From the NCBI GenBank assembly GCA_034008185.1, contig CM067081.1:248001-312000 (forward strand): 64,000 nucleotides of DNA, written 5' to 3'. This DNA is from Gorsachius magnificus (Eukaryota; Chordata; Aves; Pelecaniformes; Ardeidae). The translations under genes were made by a program, and so were the position numbers. The notes under the pieces are model-generated. The model saw only the letters and a list, made by a program, of their open reading frames with translations. It ran no database searches and was not told the origin of the DNA. Positions 12,305 to 22,192 of the stretch are shown here, one piece after another (positions within the stretch are counted from its first letter, which is position 1; each line of letters opens with the position of its first letter).

Positions 12305-12702
12305 CTGGGCAGGTGGGAACAGGGAACCGGGCTGGTCTACAGGCAAGAGGGATGAAACAAAGCTTTAAAAAAGAAGGAAATGAATGAAAGACAGCGGGAA
12401 CCTGGTAAAGATGGACCAGATGGGAATGTTTTCAAAAGAAGTGCGTCCAGCAGACATCAGCATCCAAGCCATAGCTCTGTTGCAGAGAAGCTGGGCAGCT
12501 TCCCAGAGGTACAGATGGGAAACAACTCACGGGGACGGTAGGAGCCAGGCACTGGGGACTACCACTGTCCCCACGGTCCTGGGATCCCCCGTACTGCCCT
12601 AAACCCGCCACTGCTGCGTATTTCTACAGCCAAGGCCTCTGTAAGCAAAATACATTTTCTGATGTCCTGAGGTGCTGTTGAGGATCTTATGAAACAGAAA
12701 AC

Positions 12703-12708
12703 ATTAAA
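12703..12708 (+). terminator. Candidate poly(A) signal of OR copy 2
   Basis: An ATTAAA hexamer about 400 bp after the stop codon of the OR gene is followed by a TG-rich stretch at 12719-12732 that could be the downstream element. There is no transcript evidence in the sequence itself. Confidence 0.3.
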
Positions 12709-12984
12709 GTACATATAATATGTGTGCCTGTTAAGGCAGTATGGAAATGTCTCTGCTCGAGCTGGGCATCGTCTCCGTGGGATGGGACCAGGTATGGCTG
12801 GGGCAGTGATGGTCCCTGAAGGCACTCAGGGCTGGGAGCACCCACTGCATGTCCTCTCTCCTGATGCCCTCTCAGAAGGCTGCAAGGACACCGAGATGGT
12901 GGGAACACCGCTCCTCTGCCCTGCTCAGCCATTTGCACCGGAGCCGGCTGCCATCTGGGCAGAGGACCCCAAGCTGGGTGGGAG

Positions 12985-13560
12985 TGTGGATCTGCTGGGG
13001 GGGAGGAGGGGTCTGCAGAGGGACTTGGCCAGGCTGGAGCCATGGGCCCAGCCCAATTGTATGAGGGTCAACAAGGCCAAGGGCCAGGTCCTGCCCTGGG
13101 GTCACAACAACCCCAGGCAGCGCTCCAGGGTGGGGCAGAGGGGCTGGAAAGCTGCCCGGCGGAAAAGGCCCTGGGGGGGTTGGTGGAGAGGGGGCTGGAG
13201 AGGAGCCAGCAGGGTGCCCAGGTGGCCAAGAGGGCCAGCGGCATCCTGGCTTGTATCAGGAGTGGTGTGGCCAGCAGGAGCAGGGCAGGGCCGTGCCCCT
13301 GTGCTGGGCACTGGGGGGGCCGCCCCTCGACTGCTGGGGGGGGCCCCCCCCCCCAAGGCCTGGGGGGGGGGGGGGGCCCCGGCTGCTGGGGAGCGGCGGG
13401 GGGGGGGGAGGGGCTGGGGGAGCCGGCTGCCTACAAGTGCCTGAGAGGAGGGGGGAGCCGGGGGGGTCGGGCTCTGCTCCCAGGGAAGGGGCGATGGGAC
13501 GAGGGGCACCGGCCTCAAGTTGTGCCAGGGCAGGGTGAGGTCGGACATCGGGAACAACCT
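12985..13560 (+). mobile_element. CR1 LINE fragment lacking its 3' tail
   Basis: Plus-oriented CR1 ORF2 C-terminal and 3' UTR region. It starts near GGACTTGGCCAGGCTGGAGCC and CAACAAGGCCAAGGGCCAGGTCC and runs to a GTGCCAGGGCAGGGTGAGGTC block. The terminal ATTCTATG repeats are missing, so the 3' end was lost. It includes very G-rich stretches (13300-13410) that resemble the copy at 47.97-48.66 kb, so both come from one G-rich subfamily. Confidence 0.8.
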
Positions 13561-14588
13561 GCTGCTCGCCTGCGGGATCTGCACCTCGGGTGTGGATGGA
13601 GCAACCAGGCAGCCTGGTGGTAGCTGTTGGCCGGAGCAGGGGTATGACGCCGGGGTCATCCATAGCATGGGCCCCTCTGGTAGGCTTTGGGACCGGGCTG
13701 CTGGCCCATGCAGATGGCCCACAAGTCTGTGTCCCCCCGTTCCCGATGTCACATCCCAATGAACAGGCAGTTTTACTAGGGTTGCCTTCTCTCTGCCCTG
13801 TTTTCAAGGAAAAGGGCCCTGTTTTGGGTCTGAGGGGAGGGCAGAGATGTCCTCCCGGAGCCTGGCTGTACCTGGGCAGGGTGGTGATGGAGACCATCCC
13901 TGTCCTTGGGACTCCTTGTCTGCCTCGGCACCGTCACCTGAGGCAGCGTTCCTGGTGCATCCCTGCTGACTGAATTTTGCTGAATTTTACAGACACCTCC
14001 AGCACCCCCAAGGTCTCAGGCACACCTCAAATTTCTTTATATTGTGGTGCACATCTCAGTCCAGATTTTGCCTGGGAATTCACATTTTTAACTGCAGGTT
14101 CATCCCATCCATGGCGTTTGGGAACCGGGCTCAGGCAAGCGGATGTCAGCAGGTCTGGATAGTGCATGCTGAGGGGTCCAGAGGAGCCCCTGGAGGAGCC
14201 ACCAGGCCTGCAAGTCTTCCTCAAGCACCCCCAGGCTTAGCAAAACTGGCAGGAAAAAAAGAAAAAAGAGGGAAAGGAACCCTGTCTGACATGTGCTGAT
14301 ATTAAAAAGGAGGAATGGGATTATTGGAGAAATTTGAAACTGCTGAGTTTGGCATCATTAGCTCAAAATAAAATAATGGGAAAGTGAACATGAGACTTGA
14401 TCAATAAAGTGCAAAAAGGGCAAGAGTGCAATTAATGGTGATCAGCGCTTATTGCTGGTGGCCAGCTTCCGTGGAATCGCATCATCTCGCTCTCTGATGG
14501 CTTCCACAGCTGGGTGATAAAGTTACCAGAAGGCTGAATACAACTGTGAGCGTTTGTTTTCACAACTTGGTGATAAATACCTCGCTAT
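13561..14588. other. Intergenic, no gene recognised
   Basis: Ordinary non-coding sequence. It becomes AT-richer after 14230, with no CR1 tail, LTR or coding signature. Confidence 0.45.
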
Positions 14589-14652
14589 AACAACCAACCA
14601 ACCAACCAACCACCAACCAACCAGCCAACCACCCACCAACCAACAAACCAAC
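14589..14652 (+). repeat. (CCAA)n microsatellite, imperfect
   Basis: About 64 bp of tandem CCAA/ACCAACC units interrupted by single-base changes (CCACCAACC, CAGCCAACC). Confidence 0.85.
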
Positions 14653-14999
14653 AGGTTGAGCAGATGTTACGGAGCCTGGCTAACTGCAGAGCCTTATTTC
14701 AGTGACAGCTCCCCCCTCCGAGCTGGGTTTCCATACATTTCCAGGGACATTCAGCGGGGATTGATTGGATGCCGGGGCTGGTGCTGTATCTGATGGTTAT
14801 CAGTTGTGTAGAAGCGAGTATAAAATCATTGTTAATAAGGTTTTTAGATGATGCAAAGACAGCTAATTTAATAGAGGTGAATGCAAAGTCATACTCCTAA
14901 GGAGGAGGGGTGCCGGCTGTGCCCGGGGCTACAGTCCCAGCGGAGGGGGCTCCAGAGAAGCTCAGGCATCCGAGGGAAGGGGCCATAGATCTCAGGCAG

Positions 15000-15113
15000 A
15001 TGCGGTGCTCGGGGACAGGGTTTGGGGGTGGGATGGCAGGGTTAGGGGAATGGTTGGGCTGGGGGAGCTTAAAGGGCTTTTCCAACCCAAATGATCCTGT
15101 GATTCTACGATTT
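15000..15113 (+). mobile_element. CR1 LINE 3' end
   Basis: Plus-oriented CR1 terminus of about 110 bp: GGGTGGGATGGCAGGGTTAG, then the CTTTTCCAACCCAAATGATCC block and a degenerate tail (TGTGATTCTACGATT). The same 3' subfamily appears at 32.85, 42.78 and 47.97 kb. Confidence 0.8.
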
Positions 15114-15167
15114 GGTGGGGGCACTTTGGGTGATGCTTGGCCAACGGGCCAATGTGATGGTCCCGGT

Positions 15168-15720
15168 TGTCCTGGTTTCAGCTGGGATAGAGTTAATTTT
15201 CTTCACAGAAGCTAGCATAGTGCTGTGCTTTGGATTCAGTGCTAGAAGAATGTTGATAACACGCTGATGTTTTTAGTTGTTGCCAAGCAGTGCTCAGACT
15301 GCTCAAGGACTTTTTGAGCTTCTCCTGCTCGGCCAGGTGCATAACAAGCTGGGAGTACAGCACAGCTAGGACCCAAACTGTCCAAAGAGCTATTCCAGAC
15401 CATAGAACGTCATGCTCGGGGGGGTTGGTGGGTCGGTCGGTCGCTCGGGTACTGATCGCTGCTCGGGACGGGCTGGGCATCGGTCGGCGGGTGGTGAGCA
15501 ATTGCATTGTGCATCATTCGTTTTGTATATTCTGTATATTTTGTTATCATTCTCATTATAACTATTATTATTATTTTCTCTTATTAGACTGTCTTTATCT
15601 CAGCCCTCGGCTCTAACCTTTTTCCCCTTCCCGATTCTCTCCCCCATCCCACTGAGGGAGGGGGGGGAGTGAGCGAGCGGCTGCGTGGTGCTGAGTTGCC
15701 AGCCGGGTTAAACCACGACA
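15168..15720 (+). mobile_element. Solo LTR of the ERVL-type family
   Basis: A 553-bp LTR starting TGTCCTGG and ending CACGACA. It is homologous over its whole length to both LTRs of the provirus at 33.58-40.31 kb but lies in the opposite orientation. The flanks read CCGGT (15163-15167) and CCAGT (15721-15725), a 5-bp target duplication with one C/T-type change at a CpG. No internal viral sequence remains, so it arose by recombination between two LTRs. It sits about 90 bp upstream of an OR52 pseudogene fragment. Confidence 0.9.
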
Positions 15721-15806
15721 CCAGTGTGCTCCCGTAGCTGAGCAGGGGAGGTGGTGGGTAGTGCGGGTCCATGATTCCCTCAGCGCGTCCTCAAATACCG
15801 CGCCCA

Positions 15807-16206
15807 GGTGAAGTACGCATGGGCGTAGCTGGGCTGGCCTGCCTGGACGTCACCGTGCACATCCGACGTGGTGTCGCGATGGCCGTTTCTGTGACAGGCA
15901 TGGATGCTGCGCTCATTGCTGCCTGTCACCTGCTGGTTCCCCAGTCCATCTTCCAGCTCCCATCCAAAGACGCCTGGCTGGAGGCTCTGAGCATGCATGG
16001 CTCTCATCTGTTGGCCGTATTGCGGCGCTTCACGCTAGCTTTCCCCTCCTTTCTGCACACTGTGTTGGGCACTGTGTTCCCAGGTCTGCTCCTGTCATGG
16101 GGGCCAGTCTCTGTGTGCTCCCCCCCACCGTGTTAAACCCCATCACTTATGGAGGGACAAACAAACAGATTCAGAGGTGTGCGGACCGGGTGCTTCACCA
16201 GTGCCA
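15807..16206 (+). pseudogene. OR52-like pseudogene, 3' half only
   Basis: Only the region from extracellular loop 2 to the C-terminus of an OR52-type receptor survives. Frame one reads MGVAGLACLDVTVH, recognisably the MGVARLACAD element with substitutions, then FQLPSKDAWLEALSMHGSH corresponding to the FRLPS...KALxTCGSH region before helix 6. The reading then shifts frame: the helix 7 element appears as LNPITYGGTNKQIQ in another frame near 16130-16165. Helices 1-4 are absent upstream, where the solo LTR and other sequence lie, so the gene was truncated before or during LTR insertion. Not functional. Confidence 0.85.
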
Positions 16207-16767
16207 TGGCCATGGTTGTGCAGGTGCCCTGCTGAGCCCAGCAGGCAGACAAACACCTCCTGGGACCTGGGCACCATGGTTATGTTTTCCCTTTGAATAC
16301 ATTGAGATGCGTTATCCTAGAGTGACAGCTCCTGGTGGCCTGGGGGGCTGGAGGGAGGTGAGACAGTGCAGCAGGACAGACCACACGCAGGCGTTGGACG
16401 CCCAATGCCGTGGCCAAAGCCCAGAGCCTGTGCCCTGGGCTGGACTGGGGGCTGCCAGCCTCCCATCGCCTTGCTGGTTGACAGCTCCCTTGCTCTGCTT
16501 CCTCAGAGCTCGTCTGAGACCCCGATGCCCTGCCCAGGCTGGTGCAGAGCCCTGGGTGTGCGGCAGAGCTGTGCAGGGCAGGTCATGCAGAGACGCGGGG
16601 AAGAGCAGCAGGCAACAGTGCCTGCGCCGCAGCTGGGAGACCCACGGCATGGGGAGCTTCACCTGCGAGCAGCGTCGGCCCATGGCGCAGCCCTCGCGCT
16701 GGCTGCCTGGGACAAAGCGCCTCCTGCTTAGGACCTCGACAGCTTCGGCCCCTGGCAGGTAGGATGA
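16207..16767. other. Intergenic, no gene recognised
   Basis: GC-rich spacer between the OR fragment and the minisatellite. The open frames continue into the repeat and have no known motif. Confidence 0.45.
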
Positions 16768-18834
16768 CAGGAGGGGATGCAGGAGGGGATGCAGGTGGGA
16801 TCAGGAGGGATGCAGGAGGGATACAGGAGGGATGCAGGAGGGATGCAGGAGGGATACAGGAGGGATGCAGGAGGGATACAGGAGGGGATGCAGGAGGGAT
16901 GCAGGAGGGATGCAGGAGGGATGCAGGAGGGATGCAGGAGGGGATGCAGGAGGGATGCAGGAGGGGATGCAGGAGGGGATGCAGGAGGTGATGCAGGAGG
17001 GGATACAGGAGGGGATGCAGGTGGGATGCAGGAGGGATGCAGGAGGGATACAGGAGGGGATGCAGGTGGGGATGCAGGAGGGATGCAGGAGGGATGCAGG
17101 AGGATACAGGAGGGGATGCAGGAGGGATGGGATCAGGAGGGATGCAGGAGGGATACAGGAGGGGATGCAGGAGGGGATGCAGGAGGGATACAGGAGGGAT
17201 GCAGGAGGGATACAGGAGGGGATGCAGAGGGATGCAGGAGGGATGCAGGAGGGATGCAGGAGGGATGCAGGAGGGGATGCAGGAGGGATGCAGGAGGGAT
17301 GCAGGAGGGGATGCAGGAGGGATGCAGGAGGGATACAGGAGGGGATGCAGGTGGGATGCAGGAGGGATGCAGGAGGGATACAGGAGGGATGCAGGAGGGA
17401 TGCAGGAGGGATGCAGGAGGGATACAGGAGGGGATGCAGGAGGGATGCAGGAGGGATCAGGAGGGATGCAGGAGGGATGCAGGAGGGATACAGGAGGGGA
17501 TGCAGGAGGGGATGCAGGAGGGGATGCAGGAGGGATGCAGGAGGGGATGCAGGAGGGATGCAGGAGGGATGCAGGAGGGATGCAGGAGGGATACAGGAGG
17601 GGATGCAGGAGGGATGCAGGAGGGGATGCAGGAGGGATGCAGGAGGGGATGCAGGAGGGATACAGGAGGGGATGCAGGAGGGATGCAGGAGGGATGCAGG
17701 AGGGGATGCAGGAGGGATACCGGAGGGATGCAGGAGGGATAGCAGGAGGGGATGCAGGAGGGATGCAGGAGGGATGCAGGAGGGGATGCAGGAGGGATGC
17801 AGGAGGGATACAGGAGGGATGCAGGAGGGATGCAGGAGGGATGCAGGAGGGATGCAGGAGGGGATGCAGGAGGGGATGCAGGAGGGATGCAGGAGGGATA
17901 CAGGAGGGATGCAGGAGGGATGCAGGAGGGATGCAGGAGGGATGCAGGAGGGATGCAGGAGGGATGCAGGAGGGATGCAGGAGGGATGCAGGAGGGGATG
18001 CAGGAGGGATGCAGGAGGGATGCAGGAGGGGATGCAGGAGGGGATGCAGGAGGGATGCAGGAGGGGATGCAGGAGGGGATGCAGGAGGGGATGCAGGAGC
18101 GGGATGCAGGTGTGGTATGCCGGAGGGGATGCAGGAGGGGATGCAGGGGGGGATGCAGGAGGGGATGCAGGAGGGGATGCAGGAGGGATGCAGGTGGGAT
18201 GCAGGAGGGATGCAGGAGGGGATGCAGGAGGGATGCAGGAGGGGATGCAGGAGGGATGCAGGAGGGATGCAGGAGGGGATGCAGGAGGGATGCAGGAGGG
18301 GATGCAGGAGGGATGCAGGAGGGGATGCAGGAGGGATGCAGGAGGGATGCAGGAGGGATACAGGAGGGGATGCAGGAGGGGATGCAGGAGGGGATGCAGG
18401 AGGGATACAGGAGGGGATGCAGGAGGGATGCAGGAGGGATGCAGGAGGGATGCAGGAGGGATGCAGGAGGGATGCAGGAGGGGATGCAGGAGGGGATGCA
18501 GGAGGGATGCAGGAGGGGATGCAGGAGGGATGCAGGAGGGATGCAGGAGGGATACAGGAGGGGATGCAGGAGGGATACAGGAGGGGATGCAGGAGGGATG
18601 CAGGAGGGGATGCAGGAGGGATGCAGGAGGGATACAGGAGGGGATACAGGAGGGATGCAGGAGGGGATGCAGGAGGGATACAGGAGGGGATGCAGGAGGG
18701 ATGCAGGAGGGGATGCAGGAGGGGATGCAGGAGGGATGCAGGAGGGGATGCAGGAGGGATGCAGGAGGGGATGCAGGAGGGATGCAGGTGGGATGCAGGA
18801 GGGATGCAGGAGGGCTACAGGAGGGATGCAGGAG
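16768..18834 (+). repeat. Minisatellite, 11/12-bp units, about 2.07 kb
   Basis: Roughly 180 uninterrupted tandem copies of GGGATGCAGGA (11 bp) and GGGGATGCAGGA (12 bp), with a frequent variant carrying ATACAGG in place of ATGCAGG and rare forms (GTGGGATG, GCGGGATG, one GATAGCAGG). The + strand is purine-rich. Because 12-bp units keep frame and 11-bp units step through all three frames without stops, very long meaningless open frames occur on both strands. It ends about 480 bp before the ubiquilin ATG. Length polymorphism is expected. Confidence 0.97.
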
Positions 18835-18973
18835 TCCCCTGAGCCCAGGGTTTTCCCATGTCGTGGTCCTTCCCATGCCCCAGGGACTAGGTTGGCTGGG
18901 GATGGTGGAGGCGAGGGAACCTGAGCTCATCTCCAAGGGAGGTGCTCCCTCTCCAGGCCATTGCTGCTCACTC

Positions 18974-18993
18974 TGACATCAGCAGTGATGTCA
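18974..18993. promoter_or_regulatory. Inverted pair of CRE-like sites upstream of ubiquilin
   Basis: Perfect 8-bp inverted repeat, TGACATCA and TGATGTCA, separated by GCAG. Each arm is one CpG transition away from the CREB/CREM/ATF site TGACGTCA. It lies 320 bp upstream of the ubiquilin start codon and 140 bp after the minisatellite. Its role in the promoter is inference from position and motif only. Confidence 0.4.
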
Positions 18994-19312
18994 TAGCACG
19001 GGGAAGGCTGCACGGCAGTTCTATGTGGGCAGGAGGCCACAGCCAGACAAGGAACATGGGGGGACTGCTTGGCTGGTGAGCGAGCAGAGCAGCTGTGCAA
19101 CATCTGGCTGGTATGTGCACTCGGTCTGCACGGCGGGGAGAGGCGGTCCTTGCCCCCGCATCCCTGCTCCCTCCCGGCAGCTGCCACCATAGCGGGGGCA
19201 ACAGCCACCCCCCTCTTTCAGCTGGCAGCCGTTGCCCCCTGTTGCTTCCCACCTCCTGACAGCACCTCTGCTTTCCGACAGACCAAAGCACAGTCCTGGT
19301 CTCAAAGCCACC

Positions 19313-21079
19313 ATGTCTGAAAGCAAAGGGTCAGCAGAGCGTAGTCAACCTGATGTCACCACGGGTTCCTCAAATATCATCAAAGTGACCGTGAAGACTC
19401 TCAAGCAGAAGGAGCAGCTTGAGGTTGCTCAGAGCAGCACCGTCCAGGAGTTTAAGGAAGAAGTTGCCAAGCGTTTCAGAACACCCCCTGATCTGCTGGT
19501 CCTGATATTTGCTGGGAAAATCCTCAAGGATCAAGACACTTTGAGCCAGCATGGAGTTCACAGTGGGGTCAGCATCCACGTTGTCATCAAGTCCCAAAAG
19601 AGACTGCAGGATGGCCTGGCCGATCAAGGAAGAGTGACCACCCCGATGCAACCTCCCAGCCACAGTAATGCCAACTTACTCTACTTGGGAAGCATAGCTG
19701 ATCTGCAGACCCCATGCTCCATCCATCGTAACTTGTCTGAGCTGTTGACCTCCAGCCAGGAAATAGTGGCCCAGACCATGCAGGACCTCTTGTCTAGGAT
19801 CCTCAGTTCAGGCCTGGATCTGAACACCATCAACAACAATTCATTTTTGCTAGGGTTCCTCCTTGGGGTAACGGGTGTGCAGCTCCTGTCCCCGGACTCA
19901 ACAGACATGCTGGACTTGGTGAGTAGCATTCAAGAACAAGACGTGTCCAGCTTGGTAAGCGAGATGGTGCAGAGTACCGTGCTGCAGAACATCCTTGACA
20001 ACGCTGACCTTGTCAGGGATATCATCATGTCCAACCCTCAGATGCAGCAGCTGGCTGAAAAAAATCCTGAGATCAGTCAGATTCTCACCAACCCACAAAC
20101 CATCAGAGAAATGTTAGAGGCCTCCAGCAGTCCTGCCATAATGCAAGAGTTGATAAGGAACCACGACGTGGCCATGAACAACCTCGAAAGCATCCCTGGT
20201 GGGTACAGCGCTCTGGAGCAGCTGTACAAGGAAATCGAGGAGCCCATCCTGGATGCTGTGCAGGACCAGCTGGGCAACAACCCCTTTGCTTCCTTGGACA
20301 GTAACCCACCCCTGAGCGGCACCAGGCTACCGGCCCATACCGAAAACCGGAGACCGCTACCCAACCCTTGGGCTCCACGGTCCGACAGAGTCCGTGATAA
20401 CACAGGTGACTATGATGGCCAATTTGCCAGCAGCAACGCAGCCAACAGTTACGCCTTGCTGAGCCTGGGTCCTGCAGCAGACGCAGTGGTACCCAGCTCC
20501 GGGCCGGTTCAGAGCATGGTTCAGCAGCTAGCAGGAGACCCAGAACTCCTGCACAACCTGGGGAGGGCGTTAACAAGCCCCGACAGCCCAGCACAAATGC
20601 TGCTGAACAGCGCTTACGTGTCAAGCGATGGGAATTCTCCATCTCACCAGGCACAGCAGCTGCCACCGGAGATGGAGAACACTGAGATTTCGTCCCTGCT
20701 GAGAAACCCCAGGGCACTGCAGGCGTTGCTACAGGTCCAGCTGGGATTACAGACCCTCTCCAGAGAAGTACCCGATTTTATACTTAGTTTGGAGGACTCT
20801 CATGTGGAGCTGGATCTGGAAAGCACGGACGACTCGGCACAAAGCAGTATGTCTGAGTACGATGCAATTTTGGTGTCAGATGAGGATGAAGCAGAAGGTC
20901 AGATGGAGATGGATGAGGAGGCGCTACAGGCCAGATTTAAGAGGCAAATGGAGCAGCTCAGTGCCATGGGCTTCCACGACCAAGATGCAAACTTGCAGGC
21001 ACTGACTGATGCAGAGGGAGACATCAGTGAAGCAATGGAGATACTGGCAAAAGCGCCATCATCACCCAAGACACCGTAG
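19313..21079 (+). CDS. Ubiquilin, intronless, UBQLN3/UBQLNL-position family member
   Basis: Complete 588-residue ubiquilin, a cytosolic shuttle linking ubiquitinated clients and chaperones to the proteasome or autophagy. I chose the ATG at 19313 (context GCCACCATGT), giving a usual ubiquilin start; the open frame extends 27 codons upstream without an ATG. Domains: ubiquitin-like domain at 21-94 (NIIKVTVKTL to VVIKS, with LIFAGKILKDQDTLSQHG); STI1-type chaperone-binding region at about 214-326 (NPQMQQLAEKNPEISQILTN, ESIPGGYSALEQLYKE, NPFASL); second STI1-like region at about 402-493; acidic linker at about 503-540; C-terminal UBA at about 545-582 with the MGF loop (552-554). No PXX repeat. The length resembles UBQLN1 (589), but the intronless form and the position among OR51/OR52 genes match mammalian UBQLN3/UBQLNL, which are testis-enriched. 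A possible splice acceptor (CTTTCCGACAG) ends at 19281. Orthology needs a tree. Confidence 0.95.
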   Translation: MSESKGSAERSQPDVTTGSSNIIKVTVKTLKQKEQLEVAQSSTVQEFKEEVAKRFRTPPDLLVLIFAGKILKDQDTLSQHGVHSGVSIHVVIKSQKRLQDGLADQGRVTTPMQPPSHSNANLLYLGSIADLQTPCSIHRNLSELLTSSQEIVAQTMQDLLSRILSSGLDLNTINNNSFLLGFLLGVTGVQLLSPDSTDMLDLVSSIQEQDVSSLVSEMVQSTVLQNILDNADLVRDIIMSNPQMQQLAEKNPEISQILTNPQTIREMLEASSSPAIMQELIRNHDVAMNNLESIPGGYSALEQLYKEIEEPILDAVQDQLGNNPFASLDSNPPLSGTRLPAHTENRRPLPNPWAPRSDRVRDNTGDYDGQFASSNAANSYALLSLGPAADAVVPSSGPVQSMVQQLAGDPELLHNLGRALTSPDSPAQMLLNSAYVSSDGNSPSHQAQQLPPEMENTEISSLLRNPRALQALLQVQLGLQTLSREVPDFILSLEDSHVELDLESTDDSAQSSMSEYDAILVSDEDEAEGQMEMDEEALQARFKRQMEQLSAMGFHDQDANLQALTDAEGDISEAMEILAKAPSSPKTP

Positions 21080-21797
21080 CTAGTTTGTCCAAATGGACCA
21101 GTGACAGCGCCCCATTTGGCGGTGGTTGCATTTCGGTCTCATCACACACTAAAAGCAGCGGGGTGCGTATTAGGGATTTGTGTGCTGTAGCGTTCTTCCG
21201 TCTATGAGAGTTAATTCCCCCTTGGCTTCAAGGATTCCTTGCATCCAAAAGCATGGACACGAGAACCTTTCCATCTCATGAAACTGTGAGGGCCAGCCCC
21301 ACCTGAATGTGGTGCTACCCCTTTGTGGATGGAGCCTGCGATCTGGGTGTGCATCCAGGGAAAAACCATGCCCAGAGAGGGGAAATGTGCTTTTTTACAG
21401 GTTAGGAACTGAGATCTGGAGAGGCTGAAGACCCGGTGATAAATGAGCTTGGCTCTCACTTTGACTCCAAACCAAATAGCAGCAGATCTGTGCTTTTCTT
21501 TTTTTTAAATCTGGCCCTAGAGAAGAAAGGCAGGGAGCACCTGAGCCATCTCATTCCCATCACTGCGGGCACCAGCCTCTCCTCAACTGAGCAAACGCTG
21601 CTTTGAAAGTCAGTCTGTCGTTTCTGCCACTGCTTCTCCTATGGGGGTGAAGCCCACGAGGGTCACGGTAGCCATCAGTGCTGGCTGTAAGGCAGGGTTG
21701 CAGCCCGAATAAGTTCACAGTTGGGTTTTGCTCCCCTATTGATGCACATGAGTTTTTAGCTCCATGCACCAGTTCAGATCCTCTCCCATTAGCAAAT
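21080..21797. other. 3' flank of ubiquilin, no gene recognised
   Basis: Presumably includes the ubiquilin 3' UTR. I found no AATAAA or ATTAAA here, so the poly(A) site is unassigned. Confidence 0.4.
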
Positions 21798-22192
21798 TCC
21801 AGAATCATAGAATGTCAAGGGTTGGAAGGGCCCTCGGGAGCTCCCCCAGTGCCACCCCCCTGCCCAAGCAGGCTCACCCAGAGCAGGGGGCACAGGACAG
21901 CGGCCAGGCGGGGGTTGAAGATCTCCAGAGAAGGAGACTCCACAGCCCCCCTGGGCAGCCTGGGCCAGGGCTCCATCACCCTCACAGGCAACAAGTTCTT
22001 CCTCCCGTTCACCTGGAACCTCTTCTGCTTCAGGTTGTGCCCATGGCCCCTTGGCCTGGCGCTGGGCACCACTGGGAAGAGTCTGGCTGCGTCCTGGTGA
22101 CCTCCACCCTTGAGATCTTTGTAGGTGTTGATGAGATCCCCTCTCAGCCTTCTCTTCTCCAGGCTGAACAAGCCCAGCTCCCTCAGCCTTTG
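21798..22192 (-). mobile_element. CR1 LINE 3' fragment
   Basis: Minus-oriented. The + strand starts with CCAGAATCATAGAATGTCAAG (tail complement), followed by the same CTCGGGAGCTCCCCCAG subfamily body as at 7.0 and 30.05 kb. It is 5'-truncated near 22192 after the CTCCCTCAGCCTTT block. Confidence 0.92.

Noticed and set aside
15290..15616. 108-codon frames inside the LTRs (also at 33681 and 39863)
   Set aside because: They are shared by all LTR copies because the LTRs are homologous. No known LTR-encoded protein, low complexity end.
15771..16136. An intact short OR gene
   Set aside because: Helices 1-4 are missing, conserved residues are lost and helix 7 lies in another frame, so it is a pseudogene fragment.
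16768..18834. CRISPR-like regular repetition
   Set aside because: There are no unique spacers, the units are contiguous and only 11-12 bp, and the window is vertebrate.
16801..18976. Very long open frames on both strands (714 codons on +, 711 on -) with repeating MQEGCRRDAGG or SCIPPASLLHP text
   Set aside because: They are produced by an 11/12-bp minisatellite without stop codons in any frame. No start context, no non-repetitive domain, and opposite strands are equally open.
19232..19312. Longer N-terminus for ubiquilin
   Set aside because: No ATG in that part and the residues do not match ubiquilins. The ATG at 19313 has a good Kozak context.
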